Shown here in pieces: positions 21,125 through 32,879 of a DNA stretch of 64,000 nucleotides. The stretch's first letter is position 1. Each line of letters opens with the position of its first letter. The translations under genes and the position numbers were made by a program. Source of the DNA: Sabethes cyaneus (taxonomy: Eukaryota; Arthropoda; Insecta; Diptera; Culicidae); contig NC_071353.1 in the NCBI RefSeq assembly GCF_943734655.1, positions 145,434,043 to 145,498,042 of the forward strand, written 5' to 3'. The notes under the pieces were generated by a model. The model was not told the DNA's origin. It was given only the letters and a program-made list of their open reading frames with translations, and searched no databases.

Positions 21125-21250
21125 CCAACCCAAGTAACAATTCTAACGTCGCTTGGTTTCACTTGAACTTTATAAAGGTTTTATCGCGGTATTAATCATT
21201 ACCTCTGGTTTTACTATGGTATTACGCAATACCAAGAGGCTACGAGTCAA
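21125..21250. repeat. Interspersed repeat, copy 1 (MITE-like)
   Basis: The segment with TATAAAGGTTTTAT, CCTCTGGTTTTA and GCAATACCAAGA recurs in reverse orientation at the right edge of the window (63890-64000). Ends not defined. Confidence 0.55.
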
Positions 21251-21254
21251 AACA

Positions 21255-22615
21255 CACATAGAGCTAAAAGCCTCCTCATCTCAACAAGATTGCCTAGGAT
21301 CGTGATAAACCTAGTCCAGTTTGATGTCCTGAAAGTGAACCGTCATAAAAGACTGAGCGACCAAACCTGCTTTTCGCCTAATTGTATCCACATACTGCAC
21401 GAATTTATTCAAAACTGAAATGTATTATATGAAAAAGGGGTAGACGGAATACTCATGCATATGACGTGATGCAGCGTTTGCAACAAAGTGTGGAAGAATT
21501 AGCGACTGTCCGATCCGAACATAGGTTTTGGGTGTTTTAATTGTTGCTTTACAATTAGTTGCATGCAATTGCTTACATACTTTCGATTGTATTGTTATCA
21601 AGTGTAAAATAACTGATATACAGTGTTTCAAAAAGAACTATTAATGTACAGGAGACGTTAGCTAATTGGTAATATTTTAACCGTCATTATTTTTAACTCG
21701 TTCATATATTAGTTGAAAGGCAATTATATTTCAAATCCCAAGTAACAATCCAATAGCAAATTGGTCTTATTCATTTCTTATAGTAGTTTTATCAGAGCAT
21801 TTCAAAGTCTGTTAGATTTTATAATGTTTCTCCTCAAGTGAATTTTATCTTATTTGACTAACATTTCTGAAGTATGACTTAAGGAGACTTGAAGAATCAC
21901 CCATAAAACTAAATTATCAATAAGTGTAATTCACCTTATAAGGGGGTTTAAAGGATACTTCATTTTTGATTAAAAACGACGCTCCTTAAATTTAACAATA
22001 GTTTTAACAAAAACTGATGACATTCTTCTGCAAGATTCGTTTATCTTAACAATACTGCCATAAAACTCTCTTAAAATCGTATATTCTTGAAAGAGAAATC
22101 ATACTCTTGAATAAGAACATTCTGACGTAAACAACTAATCTGTCAAAATGGGCGTCTGAACCTGGAGAAAATTGAAGAATACAGATCTTTTAAACGAAAA
22201 TTAAGCGAAAGTCTGTGTAATATTTTGAAAACTCTTTCATATGAACAATCAGCGAAGTCACAAAACAATAAAGATCTCTGGACTAGCTGAACTGGGGAAG
22301 GACAGTGCCGGTAATGATGCATTTGCCAGAGGCGGTGCGGGTTTCCTCTAGAAGAACTAAGTTCTATCAGATTGCAAAACTGATTAAAAAACAACTGGGC
22401 GCTGATGAGATTCTTATGCTACTAGCAATAAAGAGAGTAAAACTGCGGATCATATTATTATAAATCTTGAACCCGTTTAAGGTACAGTAGAGCATCTTTG
22501 CAGTAAAAATGTTTCATTGTGTGAGCCAGACGTCGGATTTCAATTTATTTTTGAACAACTTGATATTTAAAAGCCACCAAATTATTCGAAGCTCTTAAAT
22601 AACGAATTTTGGAAA
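21255..22615. other. Intergenic, no gene recognised
   Basis: AT-rich, with scattered CCAAGTAACAAT phrases (near 21130 and 21740) common to small repeats. The minus frame 22143-22394 has no recognisable motif. Confidence 0.35.
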
Positions 22616-22619
22616 CGAG

Positions 22620-23076
22620 ATCAGGACCCAGCAACGTCACTTACAATAGTAAATCGTCACTTAACGATGAAGTAATGAAACTTCGGTTTCAACTGAAGCA
22701 GCGCCGCAGCGTCGTTTCAAAACTTTCTTCAAGCAACGTCAATGAAATGGTTTTCACTTCATCATGACGACCGGTTTTAACGTTTCATTTGTATTTTTCT
22801 ATCAAATATTCAGTAGAAGGCCAGCAACTTTGAATGCAATTGAGTTGAATTTGAGTAATATTTTCTACAATTTAACGCACATTATAATTAACCTACTCAA
22901 CATCGACAAATTGTGTCTGACTGTCAGTCGTCGTCATTTGAAACAGGCACTAATTTCAGCTGAAGCATGCTTGAAACATTCTGTTCAACAAATGAAACCA
23001 GTCGCTTAATGCATGAAGCGAAGGTAAAAGAAAGTCAGCTTCATTTATTTGTTTCGATAATGCCGGGCCCTGATCA
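22620..23076. mobile_element. TIR element, about 450 bp
   Basis: GATCAGGACCCAGCA at the left faces TGCCGGGCCCTGATC at the right, an inverted repeat of about 15 bases with two mismatches. The interior has diverged palindromic blocks (GAAACTTCGGTTTCA, TTTCAGCTGAAGC). I found no convincing target duplication, and no transposase is encoded. Confidence 0.45.
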
Positions 23077-23740
23077 GAATACGGGGATCTTTGCGCTTTT
23101 TGAGTATTCTAGCCATGAAAGGATCTGCCAGTAAAGAATTTGGAATATTTTCCAAGTCTTTCGAGTGATACATTGATTAAACAAGCAAATGAAATCTTCA
23201 AGCCAGTATCTGCGAATAGTCGGATTGATAACAGAGAAGAGAAGGTATCTGTGAACGATAATGAAGACGCTATGCAAGGTTGTTTCGATTTAAGGATGGA
23301 GGAAAAATTCGTGAAGAGACTGTAGGAGGCCGGGGCAATCATTCTGCTGGAAGCTGCAATACAGGGTTTTTTGAAAATAGTTAAAAGTGGGTTTCCCAAT
23401 TATTAATTTGAAGAAATGAAAGGAAAAATCCTTATGCGCTGAGAGCCGTTCGTCAAACTTCGATGAAAGTGTAAGTTTTTTTAATCGTTGGAAACGTTGG
23501 CAACAAGGCCCGTTCTAGCAAGGGAAATAAATCGCTGAGCGCATTATATCTGCTTGAATTCCGCTTTGTTGAGCAACAATACTGAAGCTAAAGTTTGAAA
23601 AAAAAAAGATATTTACTGAAAAACGTCAACATTTCTATTAATTTCGCATAATCTGTCAATACCGGTATTTTACCGGTATTACCGGTATTTTCTATGCCAT
23701 TACCGAAATACCGGTTTTCACCAAAAGCGCCCAATACCGA
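23077..23740. other. Intergenic, no gene recognised
   Basis: Contains short + and - open frames (for example 23140-23325 +) without known motifs. Near 23660-23720 there is a local run of ACCGGTATT-type phrases (TACCGGTATTTTACCGGTATT), a tiny tandem repeat. Confidence 0.35.
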
Positions 23741-23744
23741 CAGC

Positions 23745-24210
23745 CCTATTTGGAGACACGGTGAACACGGGTTAGGACAAGGTGACAGCTTATCCAGTAT
23801 GCTGTTCAACATCACTCTTGAGGTGGTGTTGCGACCAGCGAGTATCGAAACGAGAGGCATGATTTTCATCAAGTGTAGAAGTATATGAATCACGACATAC
23901 TTTCACTGCTTGTGCATCTCAGAGACTCCCATCTACATCTGACGAAAGTCGGTAGGCTACGGTGGGCCGGGCATGTCGTAAGGATGCCGGACGACAGAGC
24001 AACGACTACATTTCTTTTCAACAACCCCACCGGCACCGGAAACACGAAAACTCAACATGCAAGATGGCTTGACCAAGTCGATAGTGATTTATGACTTTTG
24101 AGACGACTGGGAAATTTGCGACGAATGGCCCGAGATCCAGTTGAATAGAGACGACTGCTTGAAACTTGCTTGACTGCTTGCTTGCCCCCGGTTCTAGGCT
24201 GCTGACGACA
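23745..24210 (+). pseudogene. Non-LTR retrotransposon remnant (RT plus C-terminal piece)
   Basis: HGLGQGDSLSSMLFNITLE resembles the RT motif GLRQGDGLSxLLFNIALE found in many insect non-LTR elements. About 120 bases on, TKVGRLRWAGHVVRMPDD and ARWLDQVDSDL match the usual C-terminal tail of the same kind of element. The stretch between them, which should hold the catalytic FADD box, is deleted and there are stops. Clade not determined. Confidence 0.65.
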
Positions 24211-24239
24211 ATGACGACATATTATGTCACTTTCGTCTA

Positions 24240-24437
24240 CCGTACGCAACTACCGACCATTAACTTTAATCCAACTGATTTTTCTAACGGGACGACGTAA
24301 CTGTATCAGTAAGCATCAATAACTGCGATACTTAGTGAAATTATTGCTTACTGATAACTATCAGTAATTAATTACAGTTTTCACATCCCTATTCTGTTTA
24401 TCACTCGCTTGGTCTACAACCTTTCTGTGCAACGACT
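24240..24437. other. Short palindromic AT-rich stretch
   Basis: ACTGTATCAGTAAGC and GCTTACTGATAACTATCAGT around 24300-24365 form an imperfect inverted repeat. No gene. Confidence 0.35.
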
Positions 24438-24689
24438 TCACGACTTCGAATGAAGCTGAAAGGGCGCGTCGTCGCCGCTGAATACACGCCTCTGATCAGA
24501 CATAATATTCATGATACCTTCATGGTCCATCCATCCTTTCCACGTGGAAACTTCCTCGAACCTTTTTCTTATGTCAGCTTTGCTAACTCGGGCGCTAGCT
24601 GATATCCGAATTGACAGTTGGGGATGACAGACATTTTCATGCCCAACGTACATAAATATTAAAGGAAAAATTGTGAATATTTTACACAA
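24438..24689 (-). pseudogene. Possible pogo-like (DDE_1) transposase fragment
   Basis: The minus frame contains DIRKRFEEVSTWKGWMDHEG and RVFSGDDAPFQLHSKS. The second resembles the RVFNxDExGF region around the first catalytic Asp of pogo/Tigger-type transposases. Only about 80 codons remain. Weak call; it could be another DDE family. Confidence 0.35.
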
Positions 24690-25015
24690 TGTGCGTAAAC
24701 CCCCTGGACGGGGGTTTTCAGCTAGAACATTCAGTTAGAAAAGAAACTTGCAGATAGCATGCAAGTAAAATCCCAGCAGCGATAGCGAGCTGTCATCGAT
24801 TCTTGTCAAATTGCTGCCGGCCCTCAAGCTTAATAGTAGAAAAATTCACTACGTAAATCTGCTGCAACTATGTTTGTTTACCCAAAGCTACCAGAGCTGC
24901 TGCGCTCATACCCAGTGATGCCAAAATTTCGGAAAACTTTGAAATTGAAAATTACATCAATGGAACAACTAGGTTTCAACCATAATGCTTGATGTTTTCG
25001 GATTTTATCAGACAA

Positions 25016-26501
25016 CTAGCTGACCCGACAAACTTCGTATTGCCACAAATTAACCTGTGTTATACATAAATCATGAATCTCGGATGATCTTTGTCACAAT
25101 CTCGAGCTTTGCAAGCCCCCCAGTGGGCGGCGCTTCCGACGGCGGGTTCCCGGCAACACTCGCGACCGTGTCGTCCTGAATGATCTAGTGTTACTATAGA
25201 TAGTTTTTGTGGTCTTGTATTGACTAATGTTTTACTGAAGAGTCTCGAATTTCTCGAGTTCGATTAGTTTTTGAGTTTCGCAAAATTTTCTGTTTTATTT
25301 GTATGAGAGTCCATATCCCCCTACCACAGAAGTGAGAGGTCTCTAACTATCGTAAAATAAATTCAAGACTCCAAAATCTCCCACATGCCAAATTTGGTTC
25401 CATTTGCTTGATTAGTTCTCAAGTTATAAGGAAATTTGAATTTCATTTGTATGGGAGCTCCCCTCTTAAAAGGGGAAGGGGTCGTAATTCACCATAGAAA
25501 AAATTTCTGTCATCTAAAACTCGCACATGTCAAATTTGGTTCCATTTGCTTGATTAGTTCTAGAGTTATGAGGAAATTTGTATTTCGTTTGTATAGGAGC
25601 CCCCCCTCTTAAAAAGGTAAGGGGTCCTAATTCATCATAGAAAAAATGGTTGCCTCCAAAAACACCCACATGCCAAATATGGTTCCATTTGCTTGATTAG
25701 TTCTCGAATTATGAGGAAATTTGTATTTCATTTGTGTAGAAGCACCCCGTCTTAAAGTTGGGAGGGGTCCTAATTCACCATAGAAAATATTTTTGCCTCC
25801 AGAAACCTCCACATGCCAAATTTGGCTTCATTTGCTTGATTAGTTCTCGAGTTACGAGGAAATTTGAATTTCATTTGTATAGGAGCCCCCCCCTCCTAAA
25901 GTGGGTAGGGGTCCCAATTCATCATAGAAAAAAATTTTGTCTCCAAAAACACCCACGTGTCAATTTTGGTTCCATTTGCTTGATTAGTTCTCGAGTTATG
26001 AGGAAATTTGTATTTCGTTTGTATAGGAGCCCCCCCTCTTAAAGTGGGGAGGGGTCCTTATTTATCATAGAAAATATTCTTGCCCTCGAAAACCTTCACA
26101 TGCCAAATTTGGTTCCATTTGCTTGATTAGTTCTCGAGTTATGACGAAATTTGTATGGAAGCCCCCCTCCCCCTTTTAAAGAGGAGAGGAGTTATAATTC
26201 CCCTTATAAAGAGGGGAGGGGTCTCAATTTACCATAGAATAAATTCTTGTCACCGAAAACACCCACTGCCAAATTTTGTTCTATTTGCTTGATCAGTTGT
26301 CGAGTTGTGCAGAAATTTGTGTTTCATTTGTATGGGAGCCCCCCCTCTTAGTGGGGGGAGGGGTTTCTAACCATCACTTAAACCTTTCCTGGCCCCAAAA
26401 AACCTCTACATGCATATTTTCATGCCGATTGGTTCAGTAGTTTTCGATTCTATAAGGAACATACGGACAGACAGACAGAAATCCTTCTTTATAGGTATAG
26501 A
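25016..26501 (-). mobile_element. Helitron-like element, copy 2
   Basis: Intact ends as in copy 1: CTAGCTGACCCGACAAAC at the left on the + strand and CTTTATAGGTATAGA at the right, flanked by A and T. It is 1486 bases with about eight internal units of 141-169 bases, against about six in copy 1 and thirteen in copy 3. No ORF of its own; the open frames running through the units are repeat shadows. Confidence 0.65.
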
Positions 26502-26903
26502 TATCCATTAAAAATCTTCTGATAAAATATAAAATAGCACAGAGACAATTTGATTGATATTGTTTGACAAAGCAAAACAATTGATAGGTAATATAACTTA
26601 CTAATACAAAGCACAGCAGTGGTTCTATTTAAAACGCACCGCAGATTGAATTTAGTCGTTTCACTGCAATCTTCAATATCACAGTCGTTATTGAGGTGCA
26701 GTATTCGAACCATAAAGTGTCCTTGGGTGTTAGGTGCTGTCCGGCGCTCCCCTTACAATAAATAATTGGAAATGCGGCAATGAAAAAAGTAAACCACACA
26801 TCACAATTTCGAGAAAGAGGACCACTGTCCAATTTAGACATGAATATCGAACTTAGTTATTCTCCAAATAATCAGATTTTGGATTCCAATATTCTTCACG
26901 GTA
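26502..26903. other. Upstream region of unit C
   Basis: Unique AT-rich sequence. The last 50 bases (CAGATTTTGGATTCCAATAT and the acceptor tract) match the flanks of units E, F, G and H. The + frame 26780-27010 overlaps the start of C in another frame and is not a gene. Confidence 0.4.
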
Positions 26904-26921
26904 CCTTCTCTTCTGTTGCAG
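26904..26921 (+). other. Putative splice acceptor of unit C
   Basis: Pyrimidine tract and TTGCAG, 10 bases before the ATG at 26932. Confidence 0.6.
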
Positions 26922-26931
26922 CGGTGACGCG

Positions 26932-27912
26932 ATGGCGGCTTCTGTTGATGGCCGGACAGGTTTCCACGCTACAGAACAGTCTTTGGAGCTGGACGAAAGC
27001 AAACCTATGACGAAGTGCGAAATTTGCGGAAAGCTCGTTACTGTCAAAAACTACAGGAGGCACAAGAAGGCCCACATCGACGGACGTTTATTCGAGTGCG
27101 AGACGTGCGGCAAAAACTTCAACAGAGCCGGCAACTTGAAGAGCCACAAGATAAGCCATTCGGGGAAAAAGCAATTCAAATGTGAAATCTGTGACAGAGA
27201 TTTCTTCCGCAAGGAACAGTTAGCCCGACACCTTAAAATGCACGGTTCGGAACGTCCGCATAAATGCTCGATTTGTGGAAAAGGGTTCTTATTTCTGCAC
27301 CCGCTGCTAAGCCACATGATTTATCACAGCGATGAGCGACCGTTTAGCTGCGACATCTGTGGCCTTTCGTATAAGATGGCTTCTTCTCTGAAAGCCCACA
27401 AGAAGACCCACGCGTATCTCGAACAGAAGCCGTTCAAATGTAACCTGTGCGATACACAGTATGTCCACAAAAGTAACCTGAGGGTGCACATGAAGCTACA
27501 TTCGGAAGGACGATGTTTGAAATGTACCCATTGTAAAGTGAAGTTTTCCTCTCATGAAAGTCTAAAAGAGCACACCTGCAAAGAGCGACCGTTCAAGTGT
27601 ACGGATTGTGGGAAAACATTTGTGGCCGTTAAATACCTAACAAACCACCATCGAACGGTACACAAGGATAACAAACTGTACGAATGTTCGTTCTGCGAAC
27701 GAAGCTTCCGGTGGCGCTATAATCTTAGCAAGCACATGAAGGTGCACTCCGACAGGCAACTGTACGGATGTAGCTATTGTGACTGTCACTTTGCACAGCA
27801 AGCGGAAGCAGACGAGCATGAAGCTCGGCACAAGCAAAAGGGGCAAACGCCAACGACGTCGTTACAATCAGTAGCGTTGCCCGTTGACGGAAATAGCTCG
27901 ATCACGGGATGA
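26932..27912 (+). CDS. C2H2 zinc-finger protein, unit C (10 fingers)
   Basis: 326 residues starting MAASVDGRTG. Ten fingers run from CEICGKLV (near residue 28) to CSYCDCHF ending HEARH. Finger 7 (CTHCKVKF, ending KEHTC) is the atypical H-x-C finger shared by the whole cluster. The tail after the last finger is a short, uncharged linker ending SSITG, closely matched by unit E (SSIAE). It is an intact, full-length member of the C-I subfamily and a good reference for the losses in D, F, G, H and I. Probably a nuclear DNA-binding protein; the target is unknown. The start follows the shared acceptor. Confidence 0.88.
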   Translation: MAASVDGRTGFHATEQSLELDESKPMTKCEICGKLVTVKNYRRHKKAHIDGRLFECETCGKNFNRAGNLKSHKISHSGKKQFKCEICDRDFFRKEQLARHLKMHGSERPHKCSICGKGFLFLHPLLSHMIYHSDERPFSCDICGLSYKMASSLKAHKKTHAYLEQKPFKCNLCDTQYVHKSNLRVHMKLHSEGRCLKCTHCKVKFSSHESLKEHTCKERPFKCTDCGKTFVAVKYLTNHHRTVHKDNKLYECSFCERSFRWRYNLSKHMKVHSDRQLYGCSYCDCHFAQQAEADEHEARHKQKGQTPTTSLQSVALPVDGNSSITG

Positions 27913-27980
27913 AAGTGTGAGCTTAACCTACTTAGTTATTGATTTATAATGTCTGAATCCTTTGTCCTATAATAACATTG

Positions 27981-27986
27981 AATAAA
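27981..27986 (+). terminator. Poly(A) signal, unit C
   Basis: AATAAA 69 bases after the stop codon. Confidence 0.5.
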
Positions 27987-27989
27987 ATG

Positions 27990-28381
27990 CTATTTTGATA
28001 GCAACCCGAATGAAAAAAAGGGAAAAGTTGGGACCGTACATAATAGAATAAAATAACAATTGCCAATACAATACCAATGAAACGCGATTCAATATTCAAT
28101 AATAATCAAACAATCGGCCCTTTTCAGGGCGAACACATAATGATGGAAGATTTTTGTTGAATTTCACTATAAACCCAGTCCGTTCCATTAGACGCAAATT
28201 GTGCCTCTTCCTCCATCTATTGTGGTCGAACCAACGGACGAGAAGTTCAATTTAACTTGTTTACCCTATTTAGTGTTAAGTCTCCAACTTATTAATTCTC
28301 GAAACTATCAGCTTTTGGATTTCAAAATTCTTCACTAAGATCCTGCCCGAACCCTGAAGCTTTCCAATGTTCTTCACAGTG
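27990..28381. other. Upstream region of unit D
   Basis: Includes a block (about 28190-28385) with AAATTGTGCCTCTTCCTCC, GACGAGAAGTTCAATTTAAC and the pre-acceptor segment; related blocks occur at 35862-35945 and 41935-42045. It has no ATG-led exon, so a local coding first exon is unlikely. Confidence 0.45.
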
Positions 28382-28399
28382 CCTTCTCTTCTGTTGCAG
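28382..28399 (+). other. Putative splice acceptor of unit D
   Basis: Same tract and TTGCAG as the other units; the exon would start at 28400. Confidence 0.6.
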
Positions 28400-29204
28400 C
28401 GACGACGCGACGTTGGCTTCTGTTGATGGCGAACAGAGTAGTAAGGCAAGCAAACCGATGAAGCAGTGTGACATTTGCGGAAAGTCCCTTACACTCCAAA
28501 GCTACTACAAGCACAAAAAATCCCACGTCCGTTTATTTGCGTGTGAGATATGCGACAAAACCTATAAAACAGCCGGCGACTTAAAGAACCACAAGGAAAG
28601 CCATACGGGGAAAAAACAATTCAAATGTCAAATTTGCGATAAAGATTTTTTCCTAAAAAGATATCTTCACACACATATGAAGTTGCATGGTTCGGAACGG
28701 CCGCATAAATGCTCGATTTGCGGAAAAGGACACATACATCCGTACCAGCTCGAAAGGCATATGCGCTCAGCTCACAGCGATGAGCGACCGTTTCCATGTG
28801 ACATTTGTGGTTTATCGTACTTTACAGCTTCTCATCTTAAAGCTCACAAGAAAATTCACACGTATCTCGAACTAAAGCCGTTCAAATGTGATGTATGCCA
28901 TGGAAAATATAGGCTCGAATCCCAATTGAGGGTGCACATGAAGGGACGATGCTCGAAATGTTCCCGTTGTAAAAAAAAGTTTTCCTCTCATGAAAATCTT
29001 AAAGAGCACACATGCCGAGAGCGACCATTCCAGTGTACGGAGTGTAGAAAAGCATTTTTCAGGGGCGCAAATCTCATTAAACATAAAAAGGTACATGAGG
29101 TAAATAAAGATACCAAATTGCACCGATGTACGCTTTGCGAACGAAATTTCTCCGCACGCCAGGCCCTCAACAACCATATGAAAATGCACACCGATAAGCA
29201 GTAA
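28400..29204 (+). CDS. C2H2 zinc-finger protein, unit D (start ATG lost)
   Basis: Where the other C-I units have ATG 10 bases after the acceptor, D has ACG (28410-28412). The frame is open from the acceptor through TTGGCTTCTGTTGATGGC; the first in-frame ATG is at 28458, just before finger 1, giving 249 residues. Fingers: CDICGKSL, CEICDKTY, CQICDKDF, CSICGKGH, CDICGLSY, a sixth that lost its last His by a small deletion (HMKGRC), the atypical HTC finger, CTECRKAF and CTLCERNF. Compared with C and E a deletion removes the tenth finger, and the frame stops after DKQ. Either translation starts at 28458 or the protein begins in an upstream exon. Still largely open, so possibly functional. Confidence 0.75.
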
Positions 29205-29351
29205 CTTTTGCACAGAAAGAAGAAGCAACTAAACAGTTGCCCGTCGATCGCAGCTCGAAGGAAGGTGTAAACTGATAAGTTGCATAACTTACATAAAGAA
29301 CCACTGATTTATAAACAGCTTCATACTTAAACCTTTGTTAGAAGATAAAAA

Positions 29352-29357
29352 AATAAA
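29352..29357 (+). terminator. Poly(A) signal, unit D
   Basis: First of several overlapping AATAAA copies about 150 bases after the stop. The 3' flank that follows (TTTATAACAC block) is shared with units E and I. Confidence 0.5.
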
Positions 29358-29374
29358 ATAAAATGTAAATAAAA

Positions 29375-30885
29375 TTGTGATGTTTCAATTAACCCTACCC
29401 AATCATGAGGTCATGTTTTATAACACATTTACGTTTACTTTCAAGTGCTACATCAGAACATAGGAATTGTTTTATAGCAAGTTTGTGAAAATTAGTGTGT
29501 ACGCCAGGAAAGTGATTACGAATTAGCAGACGCCAGAGGAGATTGCCAAGATATGGCAAAACGTCATTTGGCCAGACCACAGTGTATTGCATTAAAAAGT
29601 CTCTACGGAATAGTGGTCCAAAGTAGCGGGAGCCGGTACAATAAGCCCTCAGGGCTATCGAAAATTACCATTGAACAATAAACGAATTGAGTTTTGTGAC
29701 ACAATCGGACAGAGGGGAGAGGGGGGGGGGGGGGTCAAAAAAAGCAGAAATTTGGTGGACGTCATATTTGAATCGTCCCTTTGATAACCTCTCAATTTAT
29801 TTTGAGGATTTTTATTTCAATTGCTTGGAAAATGTCGATTATTCTAATGCAATACTAGAAATTGCCAATTTTTGTGACAAACTTTATAGTTATTGTAAAA
29901 TACTAGTTACTGTATAATCAAAATAGTTTTATTGAAGTGCTGGACGCGACGGTTGGCTGAGCGTTAGCTGCTGCCAGTATAATTTGGCCACCGAGACTAG
30001 GGACCCGTACAGAGTGCAAACGACCTGCGACGCGACGCGACTTCTCCCTCTGCTGTTATATGCACAGCCTTTTTGTTATGTTTGGATATTGTTTGGGATC
30101 TGTTTGGCATCAGAAGGATGATCAATGATCTTGATGATAATATTAATTGATCAGAAGTACGGACGCAATATGCAAACATGGTTTGCCTGAATCCCTCACA
30201 CAATTTTCCAACGTGTTCTCTCTTGATTCCTTACTGGTCCCAAATAGAATTAGGTAGTTGCTTACAAATATATTTACCTGGCAGTTTGTTCCGGAACGAC
30301 GTGATTCACGCATTCGATGTGAGGTTCTCATTAACTTTAAACAGAACTAGTAAGTAATGTTTACGGGAAATTTACTTTCGCTGTGTAACCATACTATGGG
30401 ACATAAATCAACTCATGTGTCATATGTGTAGCTAATATGTGACTAATTTTTGCTCATACTTGATATTTTATGTAACAGTAAAAGCTAGTAAAAGCAAACT
30501 AATTTTCGATCACACCCGATAAACAACGCACTATGACCAAAAATGACAGCGATGAACTGAACTGATGAAAATGACTGAGCTTTCGTGATAATATGGCAAC
30601 GCCTACTACGATAATAAGCGTGCTATGGTAATACAGCAAAGCAATCATTATTGAAAAAGGTCGTAATATTTTTTAAATTTACAACGTTAAGAAGGATCTG
30701 GTAACCAATTTCCCAATGCGGTTTTATTTTCAGAAAATGCAGCTAGGTTTTGTATTGAAAATTGCTCTTAAACCTTCTACTTCATGAAATTTAGTAACTT
30801 TTTAGAAGCAAAAAGCTTTGAAATAAGTGTTTCTTATGGCTTTTTTATGAAATTTTTCCTAAAAAGGTGTGATAAAGCTGCTTGT
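29375..30885. other. Intergenic, no gene recognised
   Basis: Contains a run of 14 G at 29721-29734 and unassigned AT-rich sequence. The open frame 29687-29917 spans the G run and has no motif. Segments near 29600-29680 and 29950-30000 look like interspersed repeat debris. Confidence 0.35.
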
Positions 30886-30889
30886 TTTT

Positions 30890-31100
30890 GACGTTGGACT
30901 ACGTCTTATGGCAATGTTTGAGATAGGGTTTTATTCCAAAAAATCAAAAAGTGCCAGCGTCACAAAATGTGAAAGATTTTGAACGCTAATAGCTCTGCCA
31001 ATTATGAACAGATTTTTATGATTAAGATACCGGTCGATTCATAAAGATGTAGCAATTATGTGATTTCTATTCTATTAACATTCTTTTTCAATCACTAATT
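30890..31100. repeat. Interspersed 210 bp repeat, copy 1
   Basis: Direct match to 52399-52613 along its whole length, for example ATAGCTCTGCCAATTATGAAC versus CTAGCTCTGCCAATTATGAAC and TGTAGCAATTATGTGATTTC in both. Non-coding. Confidence 0.75.
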
Positions 31101-32096
31101 GTACGCAAAATTTCGTCGTCTCGGCTTCTCGGATAGGCTGTGTGATTGGCTGAAATCTTATTTGACAAACCGACAGTTATATGTAAAGATAGGATCAGCT
31201 GAATCGACAATATTCACTCCACGGTGCGGCGTTCCTCAAGGAAGTAATTTGGGACCCCTTCTATTCGCTCTCTTCTTAAATGATGTCTCCCTGATCCTAT
31301 CAAACGGAAGTGTGCTTACGTAGATGATTTGAAGATATACCTTGCCATCCGCAAGTTAGATGATTGTTTCCGTCTATAGGATATGCTGGACAGGTTTACC
31401 AGATGGTGCCGACTAAATCGTCTTGTGGTTAGTATAGCGAAGTGCTGTGTGATTTCTTACCGGCGTCTGAAGAATCCTGTTCTGTTCAACTACACCATCG
31501 ACGGGACTATTTTGAATCGAGTCGACCAAATTAAGGATCTAGGCGTTCTGTTAGATTACCAACTAACTTTTAAAATGCACTACTCATCTATTGTAGCGAA
31601 GGCCAACCGCCAACTAGGTTTCATTTCGAAAATTGCTGACGACTTCACCGATCCACTTTGTCTTCGCGCATTGGTAAGATCCATTCTTAAATTCGCGTCA
31701 GTTGTATGGTCGCCTTATGAAGAAGTATGGATTTCCCGAATCGAATCAGTGCAGCATAAGTTTGTTCGATACGATCTACGTAATTTTCCATGGACGCACC
31801 CGCAAGACTTACCTTCTTATGAAGACCGGTGTGCATTGATTAGCATCGAAACCAAGCTGTTTTCGGTGCAAAAATTTTACGTTCCGAGATTGACAGTTCC
31901 GCGCTGCTTGGTAAACTACATATCTACGCACCACAACGTATTCTAAGACCGAGACGATGGTTACAACAACCTCTTAGAAACACTGTTGACGGTAACAATG
32001 CTTAGTGTGAGCGGACGATTCCAAGATACATATCACTTGTTCGATTTCAACGTGTCCACAAAAACCTTTCGGCAACGTATTTCTAGTAGCTTGTGA
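31099..32096 (+). pseudogene. CR1/Jockey-like non-LTR reverse transcriptase remnant 1
   Basis: Begins YAKFRRLGFSDRLCDWLKSY, then GVPQGSNLGPLLFALFLNDV. A frameshift near 31320 disrupts the catalytic YxDD region. The frame resumes at 31383 through the thumb (GVLLDYQLTFKMH, AKANRQLGFI) to 31946. A third frame encodes the usual C-terminal LFDFNVSTKTFRQRIS near 32035-32085. 5'-truncated and inactive. The family call rests on these motifs. Confidence 0.75.
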
Positions 32097-32249
32097 TATT
32101 TTATATATATGTAACTTTAGTTCATTAAGACCACATGTAGTCAGATGATTTTTTATGCAATAAAGAACATAAACAACAACTGCTCTGCGTGGAAGATGGA
32201 TGTAACGGAGAGTTTAGAGATTTACAAGAGATTTCCAAGTTATTCTACT

Positions 32250-32470
32250 AAGACGCTCCAAAAACTTCAGTTCTCTTCGACAACCCCTGCGGCACCAGCA
32301 ACAAAGAAGCTCGACTGGCAAGATGGTTCAGCCAGGTGATTTGCGACTTCTGAGATGCCTGTGAAATTGACGAGTGGAGAAGGATCAAGTTGAACGGAGA
32401 CTATTGCGTCAAACAGCGCGAGCCACCCCGGCTCTACGCTGATAACGACGAGATGATTTTACCGCCTCCA
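32250..32470 (+). pseudogene. Non-LTR retrotransposon C-terminal fragment
   Basis: DNPCGTSNKEARLARWFSQV and WRRIKLNGD match the C-terminal tail type also seen at 24000-24100 (NPTGTG, ARWLDQVDSDL). Stops interrupt it. It belongs to a different element type from the CR1/Jockey-like pieces. Confidence 0.5.
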
Positions 32471-32734
32471 CAAGCATGCTCGTATGTATTCTTCTTCACA
32501 ACTACACCGGGAAGTCACCAAATCAAACAGCAATACAGATCGACCACGTTTTGGTTGACTCAGTCAGTACTTCTCAGACAACATTGATGTGAGTTCCTAT
32601 TGAAGCACTAAAGTTGAACTAAAGATGAACTACCTAAAAAAGCAAAGCAAACCCTTGGGTTATAGACGTCTATAAGACATCATCCTTCTTTACCGACAGA
32701 CTATGCATCCGGTTACTAGAGTACAAGACAATTA

Positions 32735-32850
32735 CGGGACTAATGCCACGATCCTACTGACTCTAGTAGCACTGTCCAGCCGAGTTTCAAACATACGACG
32801 TTTGGTTTGTTAGAACAGCATCGTACCTCGCAGTTAGCTGGATGGGTAGG
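32735..32850 (-). mobile_element. tRNA-derived SINE fragment
   Basis: The minus strand carries a Pol III B-box-like phrase (GTTTGAAACTC) preceded by an A-box-like segment (AGCTAACTGCGAGG). It aligns with 60868-60956 over the tRNA-like head. Degenerate. Confidence 0.5.
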
Positions 32851-32879
32851 ACCACAATCTAGTAGTGACTAAGATGCCT

